IMG/VR virus record: IMGVR_UViG_3300043395_004689
Span: 1 to 64,000 of that record
Source: a virus
Direction: 5' to 3' (one strand)
DNA: 64,000 nucleotides
The notes beneath the pieces were generated by a model, which worked only from the letters and a program-made list of their open reading frames with translations, was not told where the DNA came from and ran no database searches. Positions 57,324-64,000 of the stretch are shown here, in pieces. The stretch's first letter is position 1, and every line of letters starts with the position of its first letter. The translations under genes were made by a program, and so were the position numbers.

Positions 57324-57611
57324 ATGGAACAGCTCAGCCCGATTCAGCAGATTAACCAATCTATCATGTTTGGTAATTTCACTGACGATCAGCTAAACTC
57401 AATTATCAGTGCCGTGAAGTTTGCTCGCGGTTGCTTGGCAAAATCTACCAAGCGGCAACTTCGAATCGGATCTTCGGTGCGCTGGGCCAGCCAGCGAACA
57501 GGCCGAGCCGAAACTGGTACTGTCGAAAAGATTGCCATCAAGTTTGTAACAGTTAAAACCCCTACCGGAATGCGTTGGAAGGTTCCAGCTAACATGTTGG
57601 AGGTTGCATAA
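57324..57611 (+). CDS. Hypothetical protein, 95 aa, SH3-like C-terminus
   Basis: AAGGAGACAGCAC upstream. N-terminal helix region, then GSSVRWASQRTGRAETGTVEKI and KFVTVKTPTGMRWKVPANML, a small beta-barrel pattern (SH3/KOW-like) that often binds RNA or ribosomes. End shares its last base with the next ATG. Confidence 0.6.
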   Translation: MEQLSPIQQINQSIMFGNFTDDQLNSIISAVKFARGCLAKSTKRQLRIGSSVRWASQRTGRAETGTVEKIAIKFVTVKTPTGMRWKVPANMLEVA

Positions 57612-58072
57612 TGGCAACTCGTAGCACTATTGCAATTGAACACGAAGACGGCACCGTGTCGCAGGTTTACTGCCACTGGGATGGTTATCTAGATCACAAC
57701 GGTCGTATTTTGATGGAGCACTATCAAGATCCAGTCAAGGTCGAACAACTGATTGCTCATGGATCAATTTCTAGTCTCAAACCCGAAATTGGTGAGAAGC
57801 ACGACTTTGACTGGTACTTCAATAAAAACGAAATCTCAGAAGAGATGAAGCAGATCTACGAAAACCTCTGGACCACATTTTATCATCGGGACCGTGGTGA
57901 GGATCTTGCAGTTACCAAATTTTGGAATTTTGATATGTATCGTACCAGTGCTGTTTTTGAGGAGTACGATTACATTTATCGGTCAGGCAAGTGGTATGTA
58001 CAGGTACACGGTCGTGGCTGGTCCAGTTTAGAAAAAGCATTTAATGCAGATGCTGCCTTGGAGGACGCATAA
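57611..58072 (+). CDS. Conserved phage protein, 153 aa
   Basis: MATRSTIAIEHEDGTVSQVY with CHWDGYLDHNGRILMEHY is a widespread phage protein family of unknown function. Its C-terminal region (SGKWYVQVHGRGW) is also typical. Overlaps neighbours by one base on each side. Confidence 0.7.
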   Translation: MATRSTIAIEHEDGTVSQVYCHWDGYLDHNGRILMEHYQDPVKVEQLIAHGSISSLKPEIGEKHDFDWYFNKNEISEEMKQIYENLWTTFYHRDRGEDLAVTKFWNFDMYRTSAVFEEYDYIYRSGKWYVQVHGRGWSSLEKAFNADAALEDA

Positions 58073-58245
58073 TGAATATTAACACCGATCAATTGATTCA
58101 ACGACTTGAGCATGGTATTGCCCTTCTCAAAGAATCGCAGTCTGATTTTAGTCGACAGCAGAAGGTACTAGTTACCATTTCGGCTCTAGCTCGCGAATAC
58201 GCAAAGCAACTAAACGAAAAGGAATGCGAATATGAAACGCAATGA
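58072..58245 (+). CDS. Small helical protein, 57 aa
   Basis: ATG 58072 overlaps the previous stop. LIQRLEHGIALLKES then LVTISALAREYAKQLNEK: amphipathic helices, no known family. Overlaps the next gene by 14 nt. Confidence 0.55.
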   Translation: MNINTDQLIQRLEHGIALLKESQSDFSRQQKVLVTISALAREYAKQLNEKECEYETQ

Positions 58246-58399
58246 TCAGTGGCTTGAAGATTTTGATCAACTGATTTGCCAGGTGCCTTCTTTGTTTCTT
58301 CCTGAGCCTGTGCGTGATGCTATAATGTTGAAACTGGAAAACATCCAGGAAGAAATTTCAGAGCAGATTGAACTGCAAAGCACTGACTGGAGCGCATGA
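58232..58399 (+). CDS. Small acidic protein, 55 aa
   Basis: ATG 58232 after AAAAGGAATGCG. Acidic helical (WLEDFDQLICQVPS; LENIQEEISEQIELQ). Not recognised; part of a chain of overlapping short genes. Confidence 0.55.
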   Translation: MKRNDQWLEDFDQLICQVPSLFLPEPVRDAIMLKLENIQEEISEQIELQSTDWSA

Positions 58400-58579
58400 A
58401 TGGATAAAGAAAATTCTCCCAGATATACTGTTCGCTGGACTCAGCCCTATCGCCTGCAGATTAATCCAGAGCTGATTGCAATGAAAATGCTTGCAGAACT
58501 AATTGAACAGCAACAGCTAGAAGAGTCCGAGTACAAAGAGGCTAACCAAGTAATTCAACGCATTAAGGAAAAACTATGA
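58400..58579 (+). CDS. Small protein, 59 aa
   Basis: ATG 58400 directly after the previous TGA. SPRYTVRWTQPYRLQINPEL then an acidic helix. Not recognised; 4-nt overlap with the next gene. Confidence 0.52.
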   Translation: MDKENSPRYTVRWTQPYRLQINPELIAMKMLAELIEQQQLEESEYKEANQVIQRIKEKL

Positions 58580-58740
58580 ACACGAATCGTCAAAAAAATC
58601 TTGCACACGAACAGCGCCAACAAGCCAAACAGCGACCTGCTCAACCTCTTTACGATTTCTCTGCATTAGAATCTGTAGTGCGGGCCTGGGCTAAGCCACA
58701 AGCAGAAGAGCTCAGCCCTTACGCTACCTGCAATTCATAA
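58576..58740 (+). CDS. Small basic protein, 54 aa
   Basis: ATGA overlap; AAGGAAAAAC upstream. Gln/Arg/Lys-rich start (NRQKNLAHEQRQQAKQ) suggests nucleic-acid contact. Not recognised. Confidence 0.52.
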   Translation: MNTNRQKNLAHEQRQQAKQRPAQPLYDFSALESVVRAWAKPQAEELSPYATCNS

Positions 58741-58741
58741 T

Positions 58742-58831
58742 ATGGCTTGGGTTGGAGTTCTCATGCTTTTGATGCTTGGTCATCTTGGCTGGGCGTTGAT
58801 CTATGCATTGATAATTTTAATTTTTAGCTAG
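58742..58831 (+). CDS. 29-residue membrane peptide
   Basis: ATG 58742, 1 nt after the previous stop. Almost entirely hydrophobic (WVGVLMLLMLGHLGWALI). May be non-functional, but co-directional placement in a tight run supports it. Confidence 0.4.
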   Translation: MAWVGVLMLLMLGHLGWALIYALIILIFS

Positions 58832-58846
58832 TTGATTATAAATTGT

Positions 58847-59407
58847 ATGAACCTACAAGAATCATTGCAACAGTTTGTAGCACCGGTCTACGGCAAAACC
58901 AAACGCAGTTCAGCAACTTATAAGACTGTGGCCGAACATTGTCACCAGCATCTCATTGTGCTGAAAACAGAATATGCAACAACTCGCAATGATCAGCAAA
59001 AGCTTCGTGAGATTCGTAACGACATGGATTACTATCTTCGTCGGTATCACAAATACTGCATTGAAGAACGCGACGGCATGGATGCTCATTACCTTGAAAT
59101 AGGGGCCGATAAGGATACAGATTTTGAACACTTAATTCCTGCGGCTCGCATCCGAGACCTGTTGTTGGCTGGTGTGCTCAGTGTGGAGCAGGCCCTAAAC
59201 GCTCCTACTGTTAAGCTTAGCCGAAGCAAGCACATGGCTCTTAAAGAAGCAGGCTGGGGCAGTCACACACCAGACATGTGGTTGCCATTTAAACGCTATA
59301 GCAAGGTGTTTGCAGGAAGTTACCAAACCCATGATGGAACCATGATAGATCCAGATACTTGGACTTTGCAACAGCATTTTGAGTATTTTGCTCACTTGAA
59401 AATTTAA
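58847..59407 (+). CDS. Hypothetical protein, 186 aa
   Basis: ATG 58847; TATAAA at 58837-58842 is close upstream but has no good -35. Helical, Arg/Tyr/His-rich middle (MDYYLRRYHKYCIEE), C-terminal WLPFKRYSKVFAGSYQ. Not recognised. Confidence 0.6.
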   Translation: MNLQESLQQFVAPVYGKTKRSSATYKTVAEHCHQHLIVLKTEYATTRNDQQKLREIRNDMDYYLRRYHKYCIEERDGMDAHYLEIGADKDTDFEHLIPAARIRDLLLAGVLSVEQALNAPTVKLSRSKHMALKEAGWGSHTPDMWLPFKRYSKVFAGSYQTHDGTMIDPDTWTLQQHFEYFAHLKI

Positions 59408-59424
59408 GCACTCTAGTGTATAAT
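59396..59424 (+). promoter_or_regulatory. Sigma70 promoter giving a leaderless mRNA
   Basis: TTGAAA at 59396-59401, 17-nt spacer, TATAAT at 59419-59424, overlapping the preceding stop. ATG 59430 is 5 nt beyond the -10. Confidence 0.78.
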
Positions 59425-59429
59425 AAAAT

Positions 59430-59756
59430 ATGATTGATTATATTATTAGCACAGATTCAACAATTATAGAAGCATCCGCCCACGGCGGTAGTGGTGCTTA
59501 TATCAGCGGTGCAGTTTATTGGGATTCAAACAGTCGCCAGTTCAAGGTTATTGATGGTAATGGTAATCCGCAGACATTGTCTGGTGGTACTGCCAACATC
59601 AGTGTTGGAACCAAGCTTCGAGAAATGATTGCCTGGTTTGAGCAAAAGCAATTTGAAGAAAAGCAACTGGCCGAACTCTGCAAGCAATATCCGAATCTTG
59701 CTGAAGCCAAAAGAGAATTTGATTCCATATACAATCTTGTCAAGGAGCACAAATGA
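59430..59756 (+). CDS. Hypothetical protein, 108 aa
   Basis: Starts at the predicted transcription start (leaderless). Gly/Ser-rich N-terminus (EASAHGGSGAYISGAVYW), then a charged helix (MIAWFEQKQFEEKQLAEL). ATGA overlap with the next gene. Not recognised. Confidence 0.6.
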   Translation: MIDYIISTDSTIIEASAHGGSGAYISGAVYWDSNSRQFKVIDGNGNPQTLSGGTANISVGTKLREMIAWFEQKQFEEKQLAELCKQYPNLAEAKREFDSIYNLVKEHK

Positions 59757-60028
59757 TTACTTTCACTACCGAAACAGCAGACGCCCGACGCGGCGTTATT
59801 CAAGAGCAGCTACGCGAACAGGTTTGTGTGGTAACCTTTACCAAGGTCGACGGCTCTCAACGAGAAATGCCGTGTACGCTAAAAGAATCGTTGTTACCGG
59901 TTTCTACTGCTATTGGAACCAAGACCAAGAAACCAAACCCAGGTGTCATGAGTGTATTTTGCACCGACAAGCAAGAGTGGCGCAGTTTTAGGTTGGAGAA
60001 CGTTATCAACATTCGCCCGCAGGAGTAA
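59753..60028 (+). CDS. SH3-like beta-barrel phage protein (WYL-related family)
   Basis: 91 residues. VVTFTKVDGSQREMPCTL and MSVFCTDKQEWRSFRLENV match a small beta-barrel family widespread in T4-like phages, of unknown role. Overlaps the previous gene by 4 nt. Confidence 0.72.
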   Translation: MITFTTETADARRGVIQEQLREQVCVVTFTKVDGSQREMPCTLKESLLPVSTAIGTKTKKPNPGVMSVFCTDKQEWRSFRLENVINIRPQE

Positions 60029-60032
60029 CCAA

Positions 60033-60344
60033 ATGTTTGAAGATAGCTTCAGCTTTTGGTTACTGATTATTGCTTTGTTTTCGCTTTGGATATGGGTTCG
60101 TCGTGTTCGACGCGAAGCAGAGGAATTGAGAACTGAGATGCAGAAGGTGCTTGATGCAATTCTGTTTATGAAAATTGAAAACCATGGTGAAACTCTTTAT
60201 GCTTATAATGCACTCACTGGAGAGTTTATTTGTCAAGGAAAAAACCTAGCTGAATTGAATCAAGGGTTTGCTAAAAGATTCCCAAAGTCCAAAGGCGTAA
60301 TTGTTGAGCCCATTGAAAAACTTGTTCCTCTCAAAGGAGAATAA
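60033..60344 (+). CDS. Membrane-anchored small protein, 103 aa
   Basis: ATG 60033 after CAGGAGTAACC. A single N-terminal helix (FWLLIIALFSLWIWV), a basic flank, then a soluble domain (YNALTGEFICQGKNLAEL). Not recognised. Confidence 0.6.
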   Translation: MFEDSFSFWLLIIALFSLWIWVRRVRREAEELRTEMQKVLDAILFMKIENHGETLYAYNALTGEFICQGKNLAELNQGFAKRFPKSKGVIVEPIEKLVPLKGE

Positions 60345-60539
60345 ATGATTTACACAGTATTTAAAATAGCAACATATGGAAGTAATCAGCTGCTCTTGGT
60401 CAAGAGCGGTGATGACCTTGCTGTATCTGTGTACAACGAGCATACTGGCAATACCTTGATGAGGATGGTAGAAGCTAACCTAGATAATCTAGAAATAGCA
60501 ATTTCCATTCTCAAAGAAACTGCCTGCGGAGATTCATAA
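60345..60539 (+). CDS. Hypothetical protein, 64 aa
   Basis: Starts right after the previous stop; CAAAGGAG upstream. Beta then acidic helix (LLVKSGDDLAVSVYNEHTG; NLDNLEIAISILK). Not recognised. Confidence 0.58.
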   Translation: MIYTVFKIATYGSNQLLLVKSGDDLAVSVYNEHTGNTLMRMVEANLDNLEIAISILKETACGDS

Positions 60540-60869
60540 ATGGCTCGGCAATGGGTAGTTTTATTTGACACCCTAGGTGTTGATACCTTGCTTCCTTGGG
60601 ATGATCTCAAAGGCGAAGACATGCTAACTGTGTTAGCAGGCAAGAAGCCCAAGGATTCAATTAATAAAAGAATCAACATGATGGTAGTCAGAGCGCAGGC
60701 CAATATTCAACGCTGGCCTGAAGTATGGGCATATGACACCAGCGAAGACTATGAAGAGCCTGTTATGCGACAGGCGTGGGAAGCCAATCCTCAGTACATG
60801 GCTGATTTGGTAAGAGAAAAGGGAACTAACCTTTTCAAACATCAAAGGCAAAAAGAAATCATTGTTTAA
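60540..60869 (+). CDS. Hypothetical protein, 109 aa
   Basis: Starts right after the previous stop. LFDTLGVDTLLPWDDLKGED then helical, Lys/Arg-containing C-terminus. Not recognised. Same operon as 59430-60539 by spacing. Confidence 0.6.
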   Translation: MARQWVVLFDTLGVDTLLPWDDLKGEDMLTVLAGKKPKDSINKRINMMVVRAQANIQRWPEVWAYDTSEDYEEPVMRQAWEANPQYMADLVREKGTNLFKHQRQKEIIV

Positions 60870-60899
60870 GATTAAATAATTTATAGGAGGTATCAAAAT

Positions 60900-61601
60900 A
60901 TGTTTGGAGCAAATTACACACAACCAGGTGCAATGACCTGGCGTTCTGCGGAACAAATTAACTCGGCTATGGCTCGTGTTTATGGTCACATGAGTTTGGC
61001 CGTGATTACCAGTATGATTGTAAGTTACCTTGTTGGCACCTCGCCGGCTTTGTTGGCTTTCTTCTTTACTGGCATAATGAAATGGATTGTAATCTTTGCA
61101 CCGCTGGCAGCAGTTTTTGCCATTGTTTTCCTAATGGAAAAGGTTGGTAAGCAAGGTGCTCAGCTTATGCTACATGGCTTTGCGGCTCTAATGGGTCTCA
61201 GCTTTGCCACAATCTTTGCGGTGTTTACCATGGGCAGTATTGTCAGCGCATTTATGGGTGCTGCCATTTTGTTTATTGTAATGAGCGGGTATGGCTATTT
61301 TACCAAGTCCAGCCTTGACAGCATGGGCAAGTTCATGTTTGTTGGACTGATTGCAATCGTTATTGCCAGCATTGTAAATATCTTTATTGGCAGTACTGTA
61401 ATGCAAATGGTTATCAGTGCTTTAGCTATTATCATCTTTCTAGGACTAACAGCCTACGACACACAAAAGATTCGCGAAGAGCTCAGTGTGGAAGCAGATA
61501 CAGGGTTGGCCGAAGTACGAGGTGCCTTGACATTGTACCTTGACTTTATCAACCTCTTTATTAATCTCTTACAACTGTTTGGCGTTAAGAATAACGACTG
61601 A
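60900..61601 (+). CDS. Bax-inhibitor-1/YccA-family membrane protein
   Basis: 233 residues with seven hydrophobic segments from about residue 34 onwards, and the family's C-terminal LTAYDTQKI with nearby Glu/Asp. ATAGGAGGTATC precedes ATG. BI-1/YccA proteins are channel-like; YccA inhibits the FtsH protease in E. coli. A phage copy could protect phage membrane proteins from FtsH, an inference from that known link. Overlaps the minus-strand hydrolase by 17 nt. Confidence 0.88.
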   Translation: MFGANYTQPGAMTWRSAEQINSAMARVYGHMSLAVITSMIVSYLVGTSPALLAFFFTGIMKWIVIFAPLAAVFAIVFLMEKVGKQGAQLMLHGFAALMGLSFATIFAVFTMGSIVSAFMGAAILFIVMSGYGYFTKSSLDSMGKFMFVGLIAIVIASIVNIFIGSTVMQMVISALAIIIFLGLTAYDTQKIREELSVEADTGLAEVRGALTLYLDFINLFINLLQLFGVKNND

Positions 61602-62154
61602 CCGTTTCTGAGATAATCTTAGTTAACTCTGGGCTTTGTAGCACTTCATTGTGCCCGTAGTCCAGAGTTATTTCTTTTTCTTTGCTATGCAATTCTTGCT
61701 GACTGGCCACTGTGACCACACCATCGTTGGCACCTACACCAAACAAATCAAACCCGTGAGTGGTTATAACATTGGTCCAAGGAACTGCTGGATCAAGCAA
61801 TCTGGTTTGTGTAGTCCAAGGTTCCATTCTGCTCAACATGTGTAACCAAGGAACATTAAGGTTGAACATTTTCCAAAAGCCAGCTTGGATAGATCCACCA
61901 AAGGGTGTGCCAACACTGATTCCATGCACAATCTTGTTGGGATTTCGATTTGCCAAGTGCCATGCGTAAAGACCACCCATGCTGTGACCTACTATGACAC
62001 AGCGGTCAGGTAGTTCGTCTTCCATGGCTTTTAGATTAACTTCTGGATCTAGCATCATGCTCCAAGTCAAACAGCGATGCGGATTGATTTTAGATCCGGC
62101 CCAGTTCCATGAAGTTTTGGAAGCATTGGCGCCGTGAATAAAAATTGTTTCCAT
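61585..62154 (-). CDS. Alpha/beta hydrolase
   Basis: 189 residues. Nucleophile elbow GHSMGG with Ser58; Asp in FGVGANDGVV and His in YGHNEVL complete a likely triad. IFIHGAN is the usual oxyanion-hole strand. AAGGAG upstream on the minus strand. Lipase or esterase substrate unknown. Divergent from the dCMP deaminase; its first codons lie next to that gene's promoter. Confidence 0.82.
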   Translation of the reverse strand: METIFIHGANASKTSWNWAGSKINPHRCLTWSMMLDPEVNLKAMEDELPDRCVIVGHSMGGLYAWHLANRNPNKIVHGISVGTPFGGSIQAGFWKMFNLNVPWLHMLSRMEPWTTQTRLLDPAVPWTNVITTHGFDLFGVGANDGVVTVASQQELHSKEKEITLDYGHNEVLQSPELTKIISETVSRYS

Positions 62155-62182
62155 TGACTTGCTCCTTATTTCTTGTTATACT
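62154..62182 (+). promoter_or_regulatory. Sigma70 promoter giving a leaderless mRNA
   Basis: TTGACT at 62154-62159, 17-nt spacer, TATACT at 62177-62182. ATG 62189 is 6 nt beyond. It overlaps the ribosome site of the divergent hydrolase gene. Confidence 0.85.
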
Positions 62183-62188
62183 TATATC

Positions 62189-62644
62189 ATGAAGCCAAAA
62201 CATATCAAAGCCCACATGCAAACTGCCGAAAACTATGCTAGACTTAGCACAGCTCGCAGGCTTCAGGTCGGTGCGATACTTGTCAAGGATGATAGAATTA
62301 TCAGCATTGGCTACAATGGCATGCCGGCGGGTTGGGATAATAATTGTGAAGAAGAGGTTGTTGTTGCCATAGTTGACGGGGTACCTCAAAGAGAAATCAA
62401 AGAACTCAAAACCAAACCTGAAGTGCTTCATGCCGAAGCCAACGCTATTGCCAAGGTAGCCCGCAGTCCAGAAAGTTCCGAAGGTGCTGTGTTGTTTGTC
62501 ACTCATTCGCCATGCATGGAATGTGCCAAACTGGTTTTTCAAAGCGGAATAAAACAAGTTTTTTGGCGACATAATTACAGAAGCGATGATGGTTTAAATT
62601 TTCTGCGCCAAGCAGGCGTAACAACTAACAAGGTAGAAGAGTAA
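62189..62644 (+). CDS. Deoxycytidylate (dCMP) deaminase
   Basis: 151 residues from ATG 62189. Zinc site HAE (His81, Glu83) and PCMEC (Cys109, Cys112) are complete, with GYNGMPAGWDN for substrate binding. Makes dUMP for dTTP synthesis, a standard T4-type nucleotide gene. Likely leaderless. The stop overlaps the next gene's first base. Confidence 0.93.
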   Translation: MKPKHIKAHMQTAENYARLSTARRLQVGAILVKDDRIISIGYNGMPAGWDNNCEEEVVVAIVDGVPQREIKELKTKPEVLHAEANAIAKVARSPESSEGAVLFVTHSPCMECAKLVFQSGIKQVFWRHNYRSDDGLNFLRQAGVTTNKVEE

Positions 62645-63480
62645 TGCGTAGCAACTATTGGTCATGTAGCAAATTTGCAGACTGGCTTCGTGGCACTAAA
62701 AAGCTTGGAGCAGGTACATCTGAAGAATGGGATGACTGGACCAAACAGGCCAAGAGCAAGCATTCTGTTCGCTACTGGCTTGCAGAAGAAGGTTTAGATG
62801 CCGTACAAAACTTTATCAATTGGCCCATGGACAAATTAGACAACATTCGTTACTATGTTAACAATCGTTGGGTCAGTCATAGCCATCGCCTTACTGCACA
62901 TCCTCGAGACATCAAACCTGGTCAATGGAGTGATGTAGGCAATCGTTTCCTGCCATGCCTTTTCAATGAGCTTGTGGATTTTGTTGAAATTGAACAAGCC
63001 TGGCATCACTGCCTATGGAGCGACGAAATGAAAACCAAGTATAATGTACCTTGGTATCGCAGTGGATGGTTGCGCTGGCGCACATGGCGCTGTCCAGAAG
63101 CTGGTATAGAATATCTGCAATGGGCTAGTACTCTTACCAACGAAGAATGGTTAGAAGATCATGAGAAGCACAAAGCAGAACCGACCTATCAAGCTAAGGC
63201 TGCTAAGGAGATTATAGAACTTTATACTTGGTGGACTACTACCTATCGCAATCGACCAGATCCATATGAATCAAGCGGCTGGAGTGCTTACTGTGATGCT
63301 TGTCGTGCCGAAAACGGTGGAAGTCTTTGGGGTAGCTTAAAAGATACCAAGAATCCGGCTCTTAAGAAGCAAGGCGACAAGGCACTTAAATTACTTCGAA
63401 AAATTGAACTTGCCTACGAAAAAGAAGACGAAGCTATGATGATTCGCCTTATTAAGATTCGACAGGCACTTTGGACCTAA
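62644..63480 (+). CDS. Conserved phage protein, 278 aa
   Basis: Trp-rich protein (SNYWSCSKFADWLRGT; CLWSDEMKTKYNVPWYRSGW). Looks like a family seen in large phages beside nucleotide-metabolism genes. No enzymatic motif recognised. Overlaps the deaminase stop by one base. Confidence 0.65.
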   Translation: MRSNYWSCSKFADWLRGTKKLGAGTSEEWDDWTKQAKSKHSVRYWLAEEGLDAVQNFINWPMDKLDNIRYYVNNRWVSHSHRLTAHPRDIKPGQWSDVGNRFLPCLFNELVDFVEIEQAWHHCLWSDEMKTKYNVPWYRSGWLRWRTWRCPEAGIEYLQWASTLTNEEWLEDHEKHKAEPTYQAKAAKEIIELYTWWTTTYRNRPDPYESSGWSAYCDACRAENGGSLWGSLKDTKNPALKKQGDKALKLLRKIELAYEKEDEAMMIRLIKIRQALWT

Positions 63481-63504
63481 TATATTTGGAAAGCGAGAAT
63501 ACAA

Positions 63505-63726
63505 ATGACAATGCCCGATCAACGATACAGAGCCATGCTTGAGGGTATGAGACTGATTGAAGACCTATTGATTCCTCAGGCAACACCACGAGTTCCGGGT
63601 AGCATTAGAGAACGGGCTCGTTGGATTATGAGACATCACCCCAGTCAAAGCGAGCTTGAACATATGGCTACTCTTTGTCCTCAGATGTTGAGCACTTACG
63701 ATTTTAATAAACAAAAAATTAAATGA
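63505..63726 (+). CDS. Conserved phage protein, 73 aa
   Basis: GGAAAGCGAG upstream. RYRAMLEGMRLIEDLLIPQ and RARWIMRHHPSQSELEHM resemble a small T4-like phage family with a BPSL0761-type helix bundle. Function unknown. Ends 7 nt before the next gene. Confidence 0.6.
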   Translation: MTMPDQRYRAMLEGMRLIEDLLIPQATPRVPGSIRERARWIMRHHPSQSELEHMATLCPQMLSTYDFNKQKIK

Positions 63727-63733
63727 GTTAAAA

Positions 63734-63922
63734 ATGAGTACAGAAAACACATGGGTCTTAACTGTGCAAGAAGACCCTGAAACCGGTGATGCTATCTTAG
63801 AATTTCCTCCTGATCTCCTAGAAAAAGCAGGATGGAAAGAAGGCGATACCCTGAAGTGGACAGATCAGGGAGATGGCAGTTGGATGTTGACAAAGGCGGA
63901 AGTTACCGATGAACAAGGCTAA
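63734..63922 (+). CDS. AbrB/SpoVT-like swapped-hairpin protein
   Basis: 62 residues. ILEFPPDLLEKAGWKEGDTLKW is the AbrB-type DNA-binding pattern (strand, helix, GDxLxW). Such antitoxin-like or regulatory proteins are common in phages. Overlaps the exonuclease gene by 14 nt. Confidence 0.7.
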   Translation: MSTENTWVLTVQEDPETGDAILEFPPDLLEKAGWKEGDTLKWTDQGDGSWMLTKAEVTDEQG

Positions 63923-64000
63923 TCCCGGAAATCACATTATGGTCGACCTTGAGACCTTGGGTACCAAGCCCAACAGTCTCATGCTTACAATAGGAGCCGT
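63909..64000 (+). CDS. DexA/DnaQ-like 3'-5' exonuclease, cut by the window edge
   Basis: Only the first 30 codons are present. MVDLETLGTKPNS carries the Exo I motif (DxE) of RNase H-fold exonucleases; the MVDLETLG form is typical of T4 DexA-type phage enzymes, which degrade DNA from the 3' end. The rest lies beyond the right edge. Confidence 0.8.
   Translation, partial: MNKANPGNHIMVDLETLGTKPNSLMLTIGA

Noticed and set aside
58837-58849. Another leaderless promoter before 58847
   Set aside because: TATAAA is 4 nt from the ATG, but no -35 box occurs at 16-18 nt.
1-64000. CRISPR arrays or insertion sequences
   Set aside because: No regularly spaced direct repeats and no transposase were seen.
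1-64000. Bacterial chromosome rather than phage
   Set aside because: Housekeeping-like genes (iscU, clpX, rpsU, apt) are scattered singly among very short overlapping genes and phage-type nucleotide genes, which fits a large phage better. Not fully excluded, because no virion gene is present.

Overview
The window reads as part of a large tailed-phage genome (Caudoviricetes, T4-like in gene content) infecting a Gram-negative, probably aquatic, host. The evidence is dense, mostly co-directional short genes with 1-20 nt overlaps, many small proteins without recognisable function, a tRNA-Lys, and phage-type nucleic-acid genes: ATP-dependent DNA ligase, DNA methyltransferase, polynucleotide-kinase-like P-loop protein, dCMP deaminase and a DexA/DnaQ-like exonuclease cut by the right edge. 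No rRNA, ribosomal operon or large housekeeping operon is present. No capsid, portal or terminase gene is recognisable here either, so the phage assignment is an inference. A Gram-negative host is suggested by LpxH-like, S11 DD-peptidase and IscU/IscA homologues.

Layout. 1-6.9 kb: a PP-loop ATPase, a secreted DD-peptidase, a 2-oxoglutarate (2OG) oxygenase, small genes, the Fe-S assembly pair IscU-IscA, and ClpP. 7.0-13.3 kb: two radical SAM proteins plus a partner, an LpxH-like phosphoesterase with a GT2 glycosyltransferase, a 15-codon CPxCG mini-ORF and a third radical SAM protein. 13.3-18.3 kb: a region of strong sigma70-type promoters, tRNA-Lys, a structured RNA and many very small genes, including SWIM and WGR mini-proteins. 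18.3-25.8 kb: DNA ligase, a possible endonuclease/methyltransferase pair, a kinase and small genes, closed by a clear terminator. 25.8-35.1 kb: a tightly coupled seven-gene operon of two radical SAM proteins, four proteins of two unrecognised families (here called A and B) and an aspartyl-hydroxylase-like 2OG enzyme. 35.1-50.8 kb: secreted nuclease, FG-GAP lipoprotein, nitroreductase, SleB-like hydrolase, ClpX, ribosomal protein bS21, Hsp20, ClpS, several 2OG oxygenases, SprT-like and QueC-like proteins, and a serine hydrolase. 50.8-64 kb: small early-type genes, adenine phosphoribosyltransferase with an MTA/SAH-nucleosidase-like protein, a TauD-like oxygenase, an HNH nuclease, a BI-1 membrane protein, dCMP deaminase and the exonuclease start.

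How the parts may work together. Five radical SAM proteins and eight predicted non-haem Fe(II)/2OG oxygenases in 64 kb is striking. The radical SAM enzymes need Fe-S clusters, which the phage IscU/IscA could supply, and they release 5'-deoxyadenosine, which the nucleosidase-like protein and adenine phosphoribosyltransferase could clear and recycle. Family A occurs four times (9135-10043, 28828-29682, C-terminal half of 29679-31973, 31973-32935), always beside radical SAM genes. Family B occurs alone (32932-34338) and fused in front of an A domain (29679-31973). I infer a peptide- or protein-modifying system with an unknown substrate. ClpP, ClpX, ClpS and Hsp20 form a second set that could redirect host proteolysis.

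Regulation. At least fourteen near-consensus sigma70 promoters are visible (TTGACN, 16-17 nt spacer, TATAAT-like). At seven of them the ATG lies 5-6 nt after the -10 hexamer, predicting leaderless mRNAs. TATAAATA-like boxes may be T4-type late promoters.
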